The position numbers and the translations under genes were made by a program. A stretch of DNA of 6,566 bases from WTJX01 sp045106295. GTDB taxonomy: Bacteria > Bacteroidota > Bacteroidia > Cytophagales > JAAEPT01. The notes below the pieces were generated by a model. The model saw only the letters and a list, made by a program, of their open reading frames with translations. It was not told the origin of the DNA and made no database searches. Of this stretch, positions 4,849 to 6,566 are shown piece after piece. The first letter of the stretch is position 1; each line of letters opens with the position of its first letter. The stretch lies in assembly GCA_045106295.1 (NCBI GenBank), contig JBGCEI010000114.1:1-6566 (forward strand), in the 5' to 3' direction.

Positions 4849-6566
4849 ATGTTAGTACTAAAGCGAGACGGAAGAAGAGAAACCGTCAAATTTGATAAAA
4901 TCACTAAAAGGATAGAAAATCTATGCTTTGGGTTAGACATTAACTACATAGACCCTGTAGCTATTTCTAAAAAGGTGATTGATGGGCTATACGACGGAGT
5001 GACTACCGTTTCGTTAGATAAATTAGCTGCAGAGACTGCTGCTTCTCTAACGACTACTCATCCAGATTACGCTATTTTAGCAGCAAGAATTGCTGTTTCT
5101 AACTTACACAAGGAAACAAGTAAGTCGTTCTCTAACACAAGTAAGAGACTATATACTTACAAAGATCCTATTACAAATGAGCATGCACCTCTTCTCTCTA
5201 AAGAAGTATATGCCGTTATTAAAAACAACGCAGCGAAATTAGATGCTGCAGTTAATTACGACAGAGACTTTAGCTACGATTATTTTGGGTTTAAAACGTT
5301 AGAGAAGTCCTATTTGTTGAAATTAGATGGTAAAATAGCAGAACGTCCACAGCACATGATCATGAGAGTAGCTGTTGGTATCCACCAGGATGATATCGAT
5401 GCAGCTATCGAAACATACAATCTAATGTCTGAAAAGTGGTTTACACACGCTACTCCTACTCTTTTCAACGCAGGTACTCCAAAGCCTCAGATGTCTTCTT
5501 GTTTCTTATTAACCATGAAAGACGATAGTATTGATGGTATTTACGATACATTAAAGCAATGTGCTAAAATATCTCAGTCTGCAGGTGGTATTGGGTTAAG
5601 TATTCACAATGTAAGAGCACAAGGGTCATACATTAAAGGAACAAATGGTGTTTCCAATGGAATTGTACCTATGCTTAGAAACTTTGACATGACTGCTCGT
5701 TATGTAGATCAAGGTGGAGGTAAAAGAAAAGGTAGTTTTGCTATTTACTTAGAGCCTTGGCATGCTGATATATTCGAATTTTTGGAACTTAAAAAGAACC
5801 ACGGAAAAGAAGAGTTAAGAGCAAGAGACTTATTTTATGCCATGTGGACACCAGATCTATTCATGAAAAGAGTAGAAGAAGATGGTAACTGGTCGTTATT
5901 CTGTCCTAACGAGTGCCCCGGATTAGGTGATACCTACGGCGATGAGTTTGAAAAGCTCTATGCAAAATATGAGAGAGAAGGAAAAGCAAGAAAAACAATC
6001 AAAGCACAAGAGTTATGGTTTGCAATTCTCGAGTCTCAGACAGAAACAGGTACTCCGTACATGTTGTACAAAGATCATGCAAACAGAAAGTCTAACCAAA
6101 AGAACTTAGGTACTATTAAGTCTAGTAACTTATGTACAGAGATCATGGAGTACACTTCTCCTGATGAAGTAGCTGTATGTAATTTAGCTTCTATTGCTTT
6201 ACCTAAATTTGTACAAGACGGTCATTTCAACCACCAAAGGTTATTTGAGGTAACAAAAGTAATTACTAAGAACTTAAACAAAGTAATTGACCTTAATTAC
6301 TATCCTGTTGAAGAGGCTAGAAACTCTAACATGAGACACAGACCTATTGGTTTGGGTGTACAGGGCTTAGCAGATACGTTCATTATGTCTCGTATGGCAT
6401 TTGATTCTCCTGAAGCACAAAAATTAAACAAAGAGATTTTTGAAACGATCTACTTTGCTTCCATGACAGCTTCAATGGAATTAGCTAGTGTAGACGGTCC
6501 TTACCAAACATACGAAGGTTCACCAATTTCGGAAGGGCTTTTTCAACACAATCTTTGGAATATTAA
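4849..6566 (+). CDS. nrdA: Class Ia ribonucleoside-diphosphate reductase, alpha subunit (NrdA/R1), 3' end outside window
   Basis: The frame from ATG 4849 stays open to the right edge, giving 572 codons of an expected 790 or so; the stop is not in the window. This is the catalytic, allosterically controlled subunit. Residues 1 to about 90 form an ATP-cone ('LKRDGRRETVKFDKIT', Asp57, Lys88), the overall activity site. The barrel carries Cys218 ('SSCFLL') and Asn427-Cys429-Glu431 plus Cys444 ('SNLCTE', 'VAVCNLAS'), the redox cysteine pair and radical-cysteine site. Asp226 marks the specificity site, and loop 2 is 'DQGGGKRKGSF' (287-297). These numbers coincide with mammalian R1 as I remember it, so the protein is colinear with the eukaryotic enzyme up to here. 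The C-terminal radical-transfer tyrosines and shuttle cysteines are off the edge. No frameshift or internal stop was seen. The 32-base gap after nrdB has no terminator, so the two are co-transcribed. The ATG follows 'GAAAATAA', without a Shine-Dalgarno motif. Confidence 0.97.
   Translation, partial: MLVLKRDGRRETVKFDKITKRIENLCFGLDINYIDPVAISKKVIDGLYDGVTTVSLDKLAAETAASLTTTHPDYAILAARIAVSNLHKETSKSFSNTSKRLYTYKDPITNEHAPLLSKEVYAVIKNNAAKLDAAVNYDRDFSYDYFGFKTLEKSYLLKLDGKIAERPQHMIMRVAVGIHQDDIDAAIETYNLMSEKWFTHATPTLFNAGTPKPQMSSCFLLTMKDDSIDGIYDTLKQCAKISQSAGGIGLSIHNVRAQGSYIKGTNGVSNGIVPMLRNFDMTARYVDQGGGKRKGSFAIYLEPWHADIFEFLELKKNHGKEELRARDLFYAMWTPDLFMKRVEEDGNWSLFCPNECPGLGDTYGDEFEKLYAKYEREGKARKTIKAQELWFAILESQTETGTPYMLYKDHANRKSNQKNLGTIKSSNLCTEIMEYTSPDEVAVCNLASIALPKFVQDGHFNHQRLFEVTKVITKNLNKVIDLNYYPVEEARNSNMRHRPIGLGVQGLADTFIMSRMAFDSPEAQKLNKEIFETIYFASMTASMELASVDGPYQTYEGSPISEGLFQHNLWNI

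Noticed and set aside
5927..6109. Short + strand open frame inside nrdA
   Set aside because: It is an out-of-frame reading of conserved NrdA sequence; the NrdA frame continues unbroken through it.
1..6566. Search for mobile elements, CRISPR arrays, tRNA or rRNA genes, toxin-antitoxin pairs or a new defence system
   Set aside because: Nearly all of the window is covered by six recognisable genes, the only long spacer is 289 bases, and no transposase, array of spaced repeats or cloverleaf structure was seen.

Overview
The window looks like ordinary chromosomal DNA from a member of the Bacteroidota, most likely Flavobacteriia or a close relative. Four things suggest this: the AT-rich composition; a BatA-domain, dihydroorotase-like, DUF4199 and family 2 glycosyltransferase gene string that I recall from that phylum; start codons preceded by A/T-rich sequence with no clear Shine-Dalgarno motif; and a class I ribonucleotide reductase of the eukaryote-like type with nrdB ahead of nrdA. 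The assignment rests on gene families and order recalled from memory, not on a search.

Layout: all six genes are on the + strand, in two blocks. Block 1 (1-3534) holds four tightly packed genes. They are the C-terminal part of a BatA-domain membrane protein (cut by the left edge), a 420-residue dihydroorotase-family protein whose metal-binding HxH and other catalytic positions are replaced, a 168-residue DUF4199 membrane protein, and a 319-residue polyprenyl-phosphate-type glycosyltransferase with two C-terminal membrane segments. Junctions are a 4-base ATGA overlap, a 1-base gap and a 2-base gap, so this is almost certainly one transcript with coupled translation. Three of the four products are membrane proteins, which hints at an envelope role. 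The dihydroorotase-like protein may be a non-enzymatic partner.

A 289-base gene-free stretch (3535-3823) separates the blocks. It holds a weak AT-rich terminator candidate, a DnaA-box-like 9-mer, a short perfect inverted repeat and TTCTGG repeats. It is the natural place for the end of block 1 and the promoter of block 2.

Block 2 (3824-6566) is nrdB-nrdA, encoding class Ia ribonucleoside-diphosphate reductase, which makes deoxyribonucleotides for DNA synthesis. NrdB is complete, with all six iron ligands and the radical tyrosine. NrdA runs off the right edge after 572 codons. In the visible part it keeps the ATP-cone, the active-site residues and even the residue numbering of mammalian R1 as I remember it.

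I found no mobile element, CRISPR array, tRNA, rRNA or defence gene, and no clear sign of a new system. The most interesting items are the apparently inactive dihydroorotase homologue in its compact membrane-protein operon and the possible control elements ahead of nrdB.
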